A DNA stretch of 42,145 bases, taken from assembly GCF_030697305.1 (NCBI RefSeq), contig NZ_JAUYQL010000011.1, positions 1 to 42,145 on the forward strand. The letters are read 5' to 3'. How positions within the stretch are numbered: position 1 is the stretch's first letter; each line of letters starts with the position of its first letter. The stretch comes from Phenylobacterium sp. Lineage in GTDB: Bacteria; Pseudomonadota; Alphaproteobacteria; Caulobacterales; Caulobacteraceae. The notes below the pieces were generated by a model that searched no databases, had not been told where the DNA came from, and was given only the letters and a program-made list of their open reading frames with translations. Shown one piece after another: positions 31,012 through 39,734 of the stretch. A program made the translations under genes and the position numbers.

Positions 31012-31761
31012 TTAGCGGCGGCTGCCGAACAGGCTCATCAGGAATTGGAACAGGTTGATGAAGTTCAGGTACAGGTTCAGCGCGCCGTAGTTGGTCGCCA
31101 CGCTCATCCGCGCCTGGTCGCCGCCCAGGTCATAGTAGGTCATCTTCAGGCGCTGGGTGTCGTAGGCGATCAGGCCCGCGAAGATCAGCACGCCGGCGAC
31201 GTTGATGATGAAGGCCATCGGGCCGTTGTGCAGGAACATGTTGACGATCGAGGCGCCGATCAGCCCGATCAGGCCGATCATCAGGAAGCTGCCGAAACCG
31301 GTCAGGTCCTTCTTGGTGGTGTAGCCCACCAGGCTCAGCGCGCCGAACGCGATCGCGGTGATCAGGAAGGTAGAGGCCACCGAGGCGCCGGTGTAAGCCA
31401 GCAGCCAGACGCCGAGGCCAGCGCCGATCGCCGAAACCACCGTCCAGTAGATCGCCCCCGAAGCCGCGGGGCTCGGGTTCTTCATGAACATAGCGCCGAT
31501 CAGTATGACGAGGGGCGCGAAGCGAATGACGGTGCCCAGAGTCGTGAAGCCCGCCAGGCGTCCCTCGGGCGTGAGAACATAAAGCATCTGCCGGACCGGC
31601 TCGAAGTCGGCGGTGAGCCAGGCCAGGGCGGCGGAGAGCACGAGGCCCAGCGCCACCTTGTTGTAGACGCCGAGCATGAAGCTGCGCAGGCCTGCGTCCA
31701 CCGACATGTCGGCGCGATCCGCTGGGATCGTGCGCGCGTAGCCGCGGTTGAGGTCGCTCAT
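31012..31761 (-). CDS. Bax inhibitor-1/YccA family membrane protein
   Basis: The start MSDLNRGYARTI gives 249 aa; an ATG three codons upstream is only 2 bases from the AAGGG site, while this one is 11 bases away. Seven hydrophobic segments follow a polar N-terminus (VALGLVLSAALAWLTA, AAPLVILIGAMF-like, FLITAIAFGALSLVGY and others), ending in NLYLNFINLFQFLMSLFGSRR. The family (BI-1/YbhL/YetJ) includes a pH-gated Ca2+ leak channel in Bacillus; the bacterial role here is unknown. The YDTQRLKMTYYDLGGD segment between late helices and the C-terminal NxYLNFxxLF motif are typical. Monocistronic with its own terminator. Confidence 0.93.
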   Translation of the reverse strand: MSDLNRGYARTIPADRADMSVDAGLRSFMLGVYNKVALGLVLSAALAWLTADFEPVRQMLYVLTPEGRLAGFTTLGTVIRFAPLVILIGAMFMKNPSPAASGAIYWTVVSAIGAGLGVWLLAYTGASVASTFLITAIAFGALSLVGYTTKKDLTGFGSFLMIGLIGLIGASIVNMFLHNGPMAFIINVAGVLIFAGLIAYDTQRLKMTYYDLGGDQARMSVATNYGALNLYLNFINLFQFLMSLFGSRR

Positions 31762-31908
31762 TTGAGGCATTGCCCTTGATAAAGACGTCCCCGATTGGAC
31801 GCTCTCTCAATATCGTGAGCGTAGAGGTTATGCGCAAGTCCGTATGGCATGACGACTACGTCATTCCGGACGTTGCAAAACGGACACGAATTCACGAGTT
31901 TGACTCCG

Positions 31909-32442
31909 ATGCTTCGACTGTTCTCTGCGCTCGCCGTGCCGCCCGAGGTCGGGGAACGCCTGGTCCAGGCCCAGAGCGGGCTCGAGCGCGCGCGCTGGCG
32001 GCCGCTCGAGAGTCTGCACGTCACATTGCGGTTCTACGGCGACGTGCGCGAGGACGCGGCCCGCGACCTGGACGCCGAGCTGGCGCTGGCCGGCGCGGGG
32101 CCGGTGGGTGTCGCGTTGAGCGGCGTCGGCGCGTTCGGAGAGGGTCGCGATATCCACGCGGTGTGGGCCGCGGTCATCGAAACCGAGCCGCTGCGCCGGC
32201 TGGCCGAGCGCTGCGAGCGCGCCGCTCGCCGCGCCGGACTGCAGCCGGAGCGCCGCGTCTGGCGCCCTCACGTGACGCTGGCCTATCTCAACCGCCCTGA
32301 TCCGGATGCGGTCGCCCGCTGGATCCAGGCCAACAACCTGCTCAGCGTCGAAGCCTTCGCGCTGGACCGCTTCGGCCTCTATTCCAGCCACCGCACCGCC
32401 GAGGGCTCGGTCTACCGCCAGGAAGCCGAGTATCCGCTCTAA
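31909..32442 (+). CDS. thpR: RNA 2',3'-cyclic phosphodiesterase (2'-5' RNA ligase family)
   Basis: The start MLRLFSALAVPPEV gives 177 aa, normal for the LigT/ThpR family; upstream residues in the longer frame are not conserved. The two diagnostic HxT motifs are present: His37-Val-Thr39 in SLHVTLRFYGDV and His121-Val-Thr123 in WRPHVTLAYL. Members open 2',3'-cyclic phosphates and can reversibly join 2'-5' linkages in tRNA halves in vitro; the physiological role is not settled. The stop TAA overlaps the convergent DUF2237 stop by 4 bases (CTAA). Confidence 0.93.
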   Translation: MLRLFSALAVPPEVGERLVQAQSGLERARWRPLESLHVTLRFYGDVREDAARDLDAELALAGAGPVGVALSGVGAFGEGRDIHAVWAAVIETEPLRRLAERCERAARRAGLQPERRVWRPHVTLAYLNRPDPDAVARWIQANNLLSVEAFALDRFGLYSSHRTAEGSVYRQEAEYPL

Positions 32443-32822
32443 GCCTTGACCGCGTAGTCCTTCAGGACGCCCAGCGTGACGATCGCCAAGGTCTCCTCGT
32501 GGGTCGCATCCAGCACCAGCATCGGTGCGGCCCCGGCGTCCAGGGCCTCCTTCCAGCGCGGCGCGCACAGGCACCAGCGATCGCCCGGCTTCAGCCCCTC
32601 GAAACCCAGCTCGGGCCGCGGCGTCGACAGGTCATTGCCCACCGACTTGGAGTATTCCAGGAACGGCGCCGTCATCACCGCGCAGACCGTGTGGATGCCG
32701 GTGTCGTGCGGTCCCGTCTCGCAGCAGCCGTTCCGGAAGAAGCCGGTCAACGGCTGCATCGAGCAACTCGCCAGCTCCCCGCCCAGCACGTTGCGGGCGT
32801 CTTCATCGTATCGAGTGGTCAT
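32439..32822 (-). CDS. DUF2237 family protein
   Basis: The 127-aa product matches DUF2237: NVLGGELASCSMQPLTGFFRNGCCETGPHDTGIHTVCAVMT, FLEYSKSVGNDLSTPRPELGFEGLKPGDRWCLCAPRW and TLGVLKDYAVKA. Cysteines in SCSM, GCCETG, VCA and CLCAPRW are conserved in this family and could bind a metal or form disulfides, but there is no signal peptide, so it is cytoplasmic and a metal role is inference. Function unknown. It converges on thpR with a 4-base overlap and is divergent from the CitE-like gene across 63 bp. Confidence 0.92.
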   Translation of the reverse strand: MTTRYDEDARNVLGGELASCSMQPLTGFFRNGCCETGPHDTGIHTVCAVMTAPFLEYSKSVGNDLSTPRPELGFEGLKPGDRWCLCAPRWKEALDAGAAPMLVLDATHEETLAIVTLGVLKDYAVKA

Positions 32823-32874
32823 GGCGCCATCCTAAGCGATAAGACGCCGAATACAGCAACCGTCAGTACGTCTC

Positions 32875-32888
32875 AGGAGGCCGTCATC
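32875..32888 (+). promoter_or_regulatory. Ribosome-binding site deciding an ATC start
   Basis: AGGAGG at 32875-32880, spacer CCGTC, then ATC in frame with the CitE-like protein. The spacing of 5 bases is near ideal and no NTG codon is available nearby. Confidence 0.5.
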
Positions 32889-33749
32889 CCCGCCGCCGCT
32901 CGTCCCCGCCGCAGCGTCCTCTACATGCCCGCCTCCAATGCGCGCGCCGTGGACAAGGCCCGCACCCTGCCGTGCGACGTGGTCATCCTCGACCTGGAGG
33001 ACGCCGTCGCGCCCGACGCCAAGGCCGAGGCCCGCATGCTTGCGTTGGAGGCGATCCGCGCCGGGGGCTTCGGCTCGCGAGAGGTGGTCCTGCGGGTTAA
33101 CGGCCTGGAGACGCCCTGGGGCCGCGACGACCTGGCCGCTGCGCGCGGCGCCGGCGCAGACGCCGTGCTGGTCCCCAAGGTCGCCTCCGCCGCCGACGTC
33201 GCGGCCTACGGCGCAGCCGCGCCCGGCGTGCGGCTGTGGGCGATGATCGAGACCTGCGCTGCGCTATTCGCCCTCGACGCCATCGGCTCCGTCGCTCGTG
33301 AGCATCGCTTCGATGTCTGGGTCGCTGGGACCAACGACCTCGCCAAGGAGCTGCGCTGCCGCCAGGACGTGGAGCGCGCGTCCCTGCTGGCGCCGCTGTC
33401 GCTGATCGTCGCCGCCGCTCGCGCCCATGGCCTGGCCGTGCTGGATGGCGTGTTCAATGGCCTGGAAGACGACGCCGGCCTGGCGCGCCAGTGCGAGCAG
33501 GGGGCCGCCTTCGGCTTCGACGGCAAGACGCTGATCCATCCCCGCCAGATCGACGCCGCCAACCGCGCCTTCGCCCCGTCCGCCGACGACGTCGCCTGGG
33601 CGCGCACGGTGGTCGCCGCCTTCGACTCGCCCGAGAATGTGGCCAAGGGCGTACTGCGCATCGACGGGCGGATGGTCGAGCGCTTGCATCTGGAAGAAGC
33701 GCGGCGTCAGATCGCCGTGTCGGAGGCGATCGCCGCCAACGGGGCATGA
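32886..33749 (+). CDS. HpcH/HpaI aldolase / CitE-like lyase (non-canonical start)
   Basis: Conserved residues begin at RRSVLYMPASN, so translation must start upstream of it. No ATG, GTG or TTG lies in frame between there and the antisense DUF2237 gene. A perfect AGGAGG (32875-32880) sits 5 bases before an ATC codon at 32886, which I take as the likely initiator (287 aa). The next ATG (32925) would cut off the first strand. The CitE-type TIM barrel is otherwise complete: DVVILDLEDAVAPDAKAEAR (metal-binding acid), VVLRVNGLETPWGRDDL, AMIETCAALFAL (metal Glu), WVAGTNDLAKEL, GKTLIHPRQI. Relatives cleave or hydrolyse malyl- or citramalyl-CoA. The stop overlaps the next gene (ATGA). Confidence 0.82.
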   Translation: MPAAARPRRSVLYMPASNARAVDKARTLPCDVVILDLEDAVAPDAKAEARMLALEAIRAGGFGSREVVLRVNGLETPWGRDDLAAARGAGADAVLVPKVASAADVAAYGAAAPGVRLWAMIETCAALFALDAIGSVAREHRFDVWVAGTNDLAKELRCRQDVERASLLAPLSLIVAAARAHGLAVLDGVFNGLEDDAGLARQCEQGAAFGFDGKTLIHPRQIDAANRAFAPSADDVAWARTVVAAFDSPENVAKGVLRIDGRMVERLHLEEARRQIAVSEAIAANGA

Positions 33750-34816
33750 CCTTGCTGCGCACCTACTCGAGCCGCCTTGGCGCGGCGCTGCTGCTCTGCG
33801 CCGCCGCGGCGGCGATTGTTCCCGGACGCGCGGACGCGCAGGCCCAGGATCCGATCTCCGACCTGTTGGACGCGCCCCAGGCCACGGCGCCGACGGCGTC
33901 GCCGCCGGAGGCCGCCGCGCCGATCGCGGTCGCGCCGCCGCCGTCTTCACCAACACCGACCACATCGGCTCCCGCCGCCGGACCGGCTGAGATGGACGAG
34001 GATGAAGCCGAGTCCCTGCCGCCTGGCGACCCCATCGCCGACCTCGCAGCGACCCCCGCAGAGGCGCCGGTTCCGGCCCCGCCGACCGGTCCCGTGACGC
34101 TGCCGCCGCAGAGCTTCCCCGAAACCACCGCCACTCCGACCGCAGCCAGCCAGCCGGCCGCCGCCCCGGCGCCGATCATCACCGCGCCAGCCCAGGTCGA
34201 GGCTCAGCCGCCCGCCGCGCCTGTCGCCGTCTCGCCAGCGGTCGCGCCTGTCGCCATCTCGCCAACGGTCGCGCCTGCTCAAGAAGCGACCGCAGCACCG
34301 CCGCCGCCCCTGCAGTACGCTCGCCCGCCACAGGTCCCCGCCAGCGCCCCTGTCGCCGCGCCGCCGCCGGCGCCTTACCGCCGCGCTGTGACCAGCCCGG
34401 TCCACGTGGACGAGGTCGGCCGCTCGCCCGAGGCGCCGCCGAACCAGCGCGACCTCACCTACGAACAGCGCCTGCGCGCCTCGTTCGCCTCGGCTCAGGG
34501 GATGCAGGGACCGCTTGACGGCGCTTGGACGCTCGCCGCCGAACCCGGCGGCGACCTCTATTCGATGGAGCTGGTCGATCGGAACGGCCGGCCGCTGGAA
34601 GGCGCCTGGCGCGACCTGAAGCGGATCGGCGCGATCGGTGGATCGGGTTTCCTGGAGGATATCCAGCGCAACGGCTCGCTGCTCACCCTGCGTTTCCGTC
34701 CCCGCGTTGGCGCCGAAGCCGCCGTCGCCACGCTCTCACCCGGCGTCGACGGCCGCTGGTCCGGCGAGCTTCTCGACGCTGCCGGTCCCCGCCGCGTCAC
34801 CCTGCGCCGCAACTAG
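33746..34816 (+). CDS. Exported Pro/Ala-rich protein, function unknown
   Basis: The ATG overlaps the TGA of the CitE-like gene and gives 356 aa. A signal peptide (LGAALLLCAAAAAIVPGRADA) precedes a low-complexity segment of about 220 residues rich in Pro, Ala, Thr and Val (repeated PVAVSP and PVAISPTVAP). A compact C-terminal region of about 120 residues follows (YEQRLRASFASAQGMQGPLDGAWTLA, YSMELVDRNGRPLEGAWRDL, SLLTLRFRPRVG, GRWSGELLDAAG). The Pro-rich part may span the periplasm, and the C-terminal part looks like a small beta-rich domain seen, I believe, in other Caulobacterales proteins. I do not recognise a function. Coupling to the lyase is probably a shared transcript rather than shared function. 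Confidence 0.85.
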   Translation: MTLLRTYSSRLGAALLLCAAAAAIVPGRADAQAQDPISDLLDAPQATAPTASPPEAAAPIAVAPPPSSPTPTTSAPAAGPAEMDEDEAESLPPGDPIADLAATPAEAPVPAPPTGPVTLPPQSFPETTATPTAASQPAAAPAPIITAPAQVEAQPPAAPVAVSPAVAPVAISPTVAPAQEATAAPPPPLQYARPPQVPASAPVAAPPPAPYRRAVTSPVHVDEVGRSPEAPPNQRDLTYEQRLRASFASAQGMQGPLDGAWTLAAEPGGDLYSMELVDRNGRPLEGAWRDLKRIGAIGGSGFLEDIQRNGSLLTLRFRPRVGAEAAVATLSPGVDGRWSGELLDAAGPRRVTLRRN

Positions 34817-34826
34817 GGGCGGGCTT

Positions 34827-35264
34827 CTACAACCCGAGGGCCGCCGCCGCGGCGGCCGTCGCCTCACGCAAGGCCGCCGCCGCGTAAGGCTGAGCCGTCC
34901 CGACGCCCCACACCGGCCCTGGCCAGGTCGCGTCGTCCGCTCGCCGCCCCACCACATGCACGTGCAGTTGCGCCGTCACATTGCCCAGCGCGCCGACGTT
35001 CAGCTTCTCCACGGGCCGTCGGGCGGCCTCGCCCAGCGCCCGCACCGCCCGGCCGGCGGCGAGGATCTCTTCCATCAGCAGGCTTCGGTCGCCAGCGTCG
35101 AGGTCCTCGAGCTCGCGCGCGCCCAGCCGGCGCGGGATCAGCACCACCCAGGGATATCGCGCGTCGTCCTGCAGTCGCGCGTGGCAGAGCCCAAGTTCTC
35201 CCAGGGCTCGCGAGCCCGCCTCGAATGCGGGATCGGCGGCCCATCCTTGCGGCAAGAGGGTCAT
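34827..35264 (-). CDS. HIT (histidine triad) family protein
   Basis: The start MTLLPQGW lies 9 bases after a GGAAGG site and gives 145 aa; the ATG three codons earlier abuts that site and is less likely. It is a HIT-domain protein: YPWVVLIPRRLGARELEDLD, EKLNVGALGNVTAQLHVHVVGRR. The triad here is Q-L-H-V-H, with Gln in place of the first His, a variant common among proteobacterial HIT proteins. These are nucleotide hydrolases or transferases acting on the alpha phosphate; the substrate is unknown. It is divergent from mdh across about 137 bp. Confidence 0.88.
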   Translation of the reverse strand: MTLLPQGWAADPAFEAGSRALGELGLCHARLQDDARYPWVVLIPRRLGARELEDLDAGDRSLLMEEILAAGRAVRALGEAARRPVEKLNVGALGNVTAQLHVHVVGRRADDATWPGPVWGVGTAQPYAAAALREATAAAAAALGL

Positions 35265-35338
35265 CGCGCGCATCCTTCCGTCAGTTCGATCGCCGACAAG
35301 CGAGGCTTCGCCTTGCCCGCGCGGCAAGTCGGGTCTAG

Positions 35339-36364
<1,026 letters not shown>

Positions 36365-36395
36365 GCGCTCCACCGCTTAGCACCCCAACTCGGCT

Positions 36396-36481
36396 CGCCC
36401 CGGCGAAAGCCGGGGCGCAGTTGATCGCGATTTGCGCCCCGACAGCCCGCTTGGGTCCCGACTTTCGTCGGGATGCGCGGG
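36396..36481. repeat. Two REP-like hairpins after mdh
   Basis: CGCCCCGGC-GAAA-GCCGGGGCG (36396-36417, 9-bp stem with a GNRA loop) and TCCCGAC-TTTC-GTCGGGA (36456-36473), the latter within an outer CCCGC/GCGGG pair (36446-36450, 36477-36481). No T-run follows, so these look like palindromic intergenic repeats rather than intrinsic terminators, although they may protect the mdh 3' end. Confidence 0.6.
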
Positions 36482-36483
36482 TG

Positions 36484-37254
36484 TCAGCGCCCATCGTCGG
36501 CCAGGCTCTCCAGTTCGCGGATGCGCTGGTCGTAGACGTCGGCGACGGCGGCGGCGGAATAGCGCGCCGCGTCCTCACGGATCGACAGCCAGTCGTTCTG
36601 TTCGTCATCCAACTCGCCGGCCGGCACGCCGATCGCGATCGCCCGCTGGTAGGCGCGGGCCATCCGCCGGTCGGCCGCTGACAGTCTGCGGTCTCCACAC
36701 ACCATCCGTTCGGCGACGGTGACCGCGCCTCGGCATGCCTCGCCAGGGGCTGACGGCGCCGCAGCCTCGGTGGGCTGGGGTTCGTCATAGGTCGGCGCCT
36801 GCGGCGTGATCGGGCCAAGCGACTGCCTGGCCTCGGCGAGGGCGGCCGAGGCCATGTCTGGCGGCAGCACCTCCAGCGGGCCGTCCGACTGTGGCGCTGG
36901 CGCGAGAGGGGCGGGCGCCGCGGGGTTGACCAGGATGCGCACCTTGCCGTCCGGGCCGGTGGCGGCCGCGGTCGCCAATGTCGGGGTCATCGGTTTGGGC
37001 GTCTTCAGCAGGTCCGGTCGCGCCCAGAGACCCAGGCCGACGCCCAGCGCCAGGGCGATGGCCAGGCCCACGGCCAGCAGGATCGCCGGCTTCGGGCGAC
37101 TGGCTGGCGCCTCGACGGTGTTGGTCGTGCGCATCGGCCCCACACCTTGGCCCAGACCTTGGCCCAGGCTCTGGCCAGGACCTTGGCCAAGGCTATGGCC
37201 TGCGTCGCGGTCGCTGGTCATCGGCGAAGGCTCCTGCGGCCGTTCGGGGGTCAT
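36484..37254 (-). CDS. Membrane-anchored LprI-like (DUF1311) protein
   Basis: A start at MTPERPQEPS with AAGGAA 8 bases upstream gives 256 aa. The N-terminal cytoplasmic part holds a Gly/Gln repeat (LGQGPGQSLGQGLGQG) encoded by a 12-nt tandem repeat. A single membrane helix follows (AILLAVGLAIALALGVGLGLWA), then a Pro/Ala-rich linker, then a DUF1311/LprI-type domain: ACRGAVTVAERMVCGDRRLSAADRRMARAYQRAI, DEQNDWLSIREDAARYSAAAVADVYDQRIRELESL. LprI of mycobacteria inhibits lysozyme; only one Cys pair is seen here, so that function is uncertain. It lies between mdh and sucC on the opposite strand and probably does not belong to the TCA transcript. Confidence 0.82.
   Translation of the reverse strand: MTPERPQEPSPMTSDRDAGHSLGQGPGQSLGQGLGQGVGPMRTTNTVEAPASRPKPAILLAVGLAIALALGVGLGLWARPDLLKTPKPMTPTLATAAATGPDGKVRILVNPAAPAPLAPAPQSDGPLEVLPPDMASAALAEARQSLGPITPQAPTYDEPQPTEAAAPSAPGEACRGAVTVAERMVCGDRRLSAADRRMARAYQRAIAIGVPAGELDDEQNDWLSIREDAARYSAAAVADVYDQRIRELESLADDGR
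37145..37198 (-). repeat. 12-nt coding tandem repeat
   Basis: About four and a half copies of CCTTGGCCCAGA (with substitutions) encode the Leu-Gly-Gln-Gly/Pro-Gln units in the cytoplasmic tail of the LprI-like protein. The repeat keeps frame; its copy number may vary between strains. Confidence 0.7.
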
Positions 37255-37370
37255 CTGCCAAATTCCTTGGCCGGTGCGCGGTTGCAGCCTGCAAAGTGCA
37301 TCATCACGAGCGAACCTGAACTCGGCCTGAACCGTGCGCCAGATAGCGGGCGAAACCACCGCCGTGCCGG

Positions 37371-37399
37371 TTGCGCCAGTCCTGTACGGCGCCTATAAC
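37371..37399 (+). promoter_or_regulatory. Candidate promoter of sucC
   Basis: TTGCGC (37371-37376), 17 bases, TATAAC (37394-37399) fits a housekeeping promoter and lies 53 bases before the sucC start. There is no strong ribosome site between it and the ATG. Confidence 0.4.
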
Positions 37400-37452
37400 G
37401 CCGGCCACTCGCCGCCCGGGCGGGAGGCTCAAGCCAGCGCGTCTGCGACCTC

Positions 37453-38646
37453 ATGAACATACACGAACACCAAGCCAAAGCCGTACTCGCCGAGTTCGGC
37501 GTCGCCGTCCCGCGCGGACAGGCCGCGTTCACCGTCGACGAGGCGGTCAAGGCCGCCGAATCCCTGGGCGGGCCGGTGTGGGTGGTGAAGTCGCAGATCC
37601 ACGCGGGCGGTCGCGGCAAGGGGCGGTTCGAAGGCCTTGGCGCGGACGCCAAGGGCGGGGTCCGCGTCGTCAAGTCGGTCGACGAGGTGAAGTCGAACGC
37701 CGCCGAAATGCTCGGCCGCGTGCTGGTCACGCACCAGACCGGGCCCAAGGGCAAGCAGGTAAACCGCATCTACATCGAAGAAGGCGCCGCGATCGCCAAG
37801 GAGTTCTATCTCTCCCTGCTGGTCGACCGGGAGACCAGCCGCGTGTCGGTGGTCGCCTCCACCGAAGGCGGCATGGACATCGAGGAGGTCGCCCACTCGA
37901 CGCCCGAGAAGATCATCACCTTCTCCATCGACCCGGTGACCGGCGTGTGGCCGCACCACGGCCTGCTGCTCAGCAAGGCCCTGTGCCTGAAGGGCGACCT
38001 GGCGAAACAGGCCGCCAAACTGCTCGGCCAGCTCTACGCGGCGTTCGTCGCCAAAGACATGAGCATGCTGGAGGTGAACCCGCTGATCGTCACCGCGGAC
38101 GACCAGCTTCGCGTGCTGGACGCCAAGGTGTCGTTCGATAGCAACGCCCTGTTCCGCCACCCCGACATCGTCAAGCTGCGCGACGAGAGCGAGGAGGACT
38201 CGAAGGAGATCGAGGCGTCCAAGTACGACCTGTCCTACATCGCCCTCGACGGCGAGATCGGCTGCATGGTCAACGGCGCCGGACTGGCCATGGCCACCAT
38301 GGACATCATCAAGCTCTACGGCGCCGAGCCCGCCAACTTCCTCGACGTCGGCGGCGGCGCGACCAAGGAAAAGGTCGTCGCGGCCTTCAAGATCATCACC
38401 ACCGATCCCAACGTGAAGGGCATCCTGGTCAACATCTTCGGCGGCATCATGCGCTGCGACATCATCGCCGAAGGCGTCGTCGAGGCGGTACGCGAGATCG
38501 GCCTGAAGGTGCCTCTGGTGGTCCGCCTCGAGGGCACGAACGTCGAGCTCGGCAAGAAGATCATCAACGAAAGCGGCCTCGACGTGATCGCCGCCAACGA
38601 CCTGTCCGATGGCGCCGAGAAGATTGTCGCGGCCGTACGAAAATGA
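37453..38646 (+). CDS. sucC: Succinyl-CoA synthetase beta subunit
   Basis: The 397-aa ATP-grasp subunit pairs with SucD to interconvert succinyl-CoA and succinate with ATP or GTP formation. It begins [22 protein letters not shown] and shows [57 protein letters not shown] (metal ligands), [24 protein letters not shown] and [15 protein letters not shown]. Length is normal. It starts without an obvious ribosome site, 53 bases after a candidate promoter, and is followed after 50 bp by sucD. Confidence 0.98.
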   Translation: MNIHEHQAKAVLAEFGVAVPRGQAAFTVDEAVKAAESLGGPVWVVKSQIHAGGRGKGRFEGLGADAKGGVRVVKSVDEVKSNAAEMLGRVLVTHQTGPKGKQVNRIYIEEGAAIAKEFYLSLLVDRETSRVSVVASTEGGMDIEEVAHSTPEKIITFSIDPVTGVWPHHGLLLSKALCLKGDLAKQAAKLLGQLYAAFVAKDMSMLEVNPLIVTADDQLRVLDAKVSFDSNALFRHPDIVKLRDESEEDSKEIEASKYDLSYIALDGEIGCMVNGAGLAMATMDIIKLYGAEPANFLDVGGGATKEKVVAAFKIITTDPNVKGILVNIFGGIMRCDIIAEGVVEAVREIGLKVPLVVRLEGTNVELGKKIINESGLDVIAANDLSDGAEKIVAAVRK

Positions 38647-38696
38647 CCACGCCTGCCGCCTGCGCTGAGCGTCCCTCCGAAACGAGCCCGAGCTGA

Positions 38697-39575
38697 ATGT
38701 CCATCCTGATCGACAAGAACACGAAGGTCATCTGCCAGGGGATCACCGGCAGCCAGGGCACCTTCCACTCCGAACAGGCCATCGCCTACGGGACCAAGAT
38801 GGTCGGCGGCGTGACACCCGGCAAAGGCGGGACCACGCATATCGGCCTGCCGGTGTTCGACACCGTCGGCGAAGCGGTGCGACAGACCGGGGCTGACGCC
38901 TCGGTGATCTATGTGCCGCCGCCCTTCGCCGCCGACTCGATCCTTGAGGCGATCGACGCCGAGGTGGCGTGGATCATCTTCATCACGGAACGCATCCCGG
39001 TGGCCGACATGGTCAAGGTGAAGCGCGCGCTGTCCGGGTCCAAGTCGAGGCTGATCGGCCCCAACTGCCCGGGCGTGTTGACGCCCGACCAGTGCAAGAT
39101 CGGCATCATGCCTGGAAACATCTTCCGCAAAGGCTCGGTGGGCGTTGTCTCGCGCTCCGGGACGCTTACCTATGAAGCTGTGTTCCAGACGACCCAGGTG
39201 GGTCTCGGCCAGACAACGGCGGTCGGCATCGGCGGAGATCCGGTCAAGGGCACGGAGTTTATCGATGTGCTGCAGATGTTCCTTGACGACCCGGAGACGG
39301 AATCGATCATCATGATCGGTGAAATCGGCGGTTCCGCAGAGGAAGACGCCGCCGCGTTCATTAAAAGTTCAGCAACCAAGAAGCCTATGGTCGGCTTCAT
39401 TGCTGGACGCACTGCGCCGCCTGGACGGCGCATGGGTCACGCAGGTGCGATTATCTCGGGCGGCAAGGGTGGCGCTGAGGACAAGATCGCTGCGATGGAA
39501 GCCGCGGGCATCCGCGTTTCACCGTCGCCGGCGAAGCTTGGCGAGACCCTTCTTGAGGTGCTGAAGGGGGCTTGA
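38697..39575 (+). CDS. sucD: Succinyl-CoA synthetase alpha subunit
   Basis: The 292-aa subunit binds CoA ([31 protein letters not shown]) and carries the phosphorylated His248 in [20 protein letters not shown]. Other motifs: [74 protein letters not shown]. The first half (to about base 39100) uses almost only G/C third positions like its neighbours, while the second half uses many more A/T endings (ggt, gca, gaa, ctt, att, gct), a visible shift inside an intact frame. The 159-bp gap to sucA may hold regulatory sites, but none was identified. Confidence 0.98.
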   Translation: MSILIDKNTKVICQGITGSQGTFHSEQAIAYGTKMVGGVTPGKGGTTHIGLPVFDTVGEAVRQTGADASVIYVPPPFAADSILEAIDAEVAWIIFITERIPVADMVKVKRALSGSKSRLIGPNCPGVLTPDQCKIGIMPGNIFRKGSVGVVSRSGTLTYEAVFQTTQVGLGQTTAVGIGGDPVKGTEFIDVLQMFLDDPETESIIMIGEIGGSAEEDAAAFIKSSATKKPMVGFIAGRTAPPGRRMGHAGAIISGGKGGAEDKIAAMEAAGIRVSPSPAKLGETLLEVLKGA

Positions 39576-39734
39576 GGTTCGCCGCACGGCGACCTTGGCA
39601 TTTGAGGGGACGTTTCTGAGCCTGCGCGGCCTCCGCCAGGGTCCAGGGAAGCTCCCGGAAATTTAGCGTTAGGGCGATCCGCGCTCGGCTCCTTTCCCAG
39701 AAGCTCCGCGGCGCGATCCCCGGGAGCGGATGGC

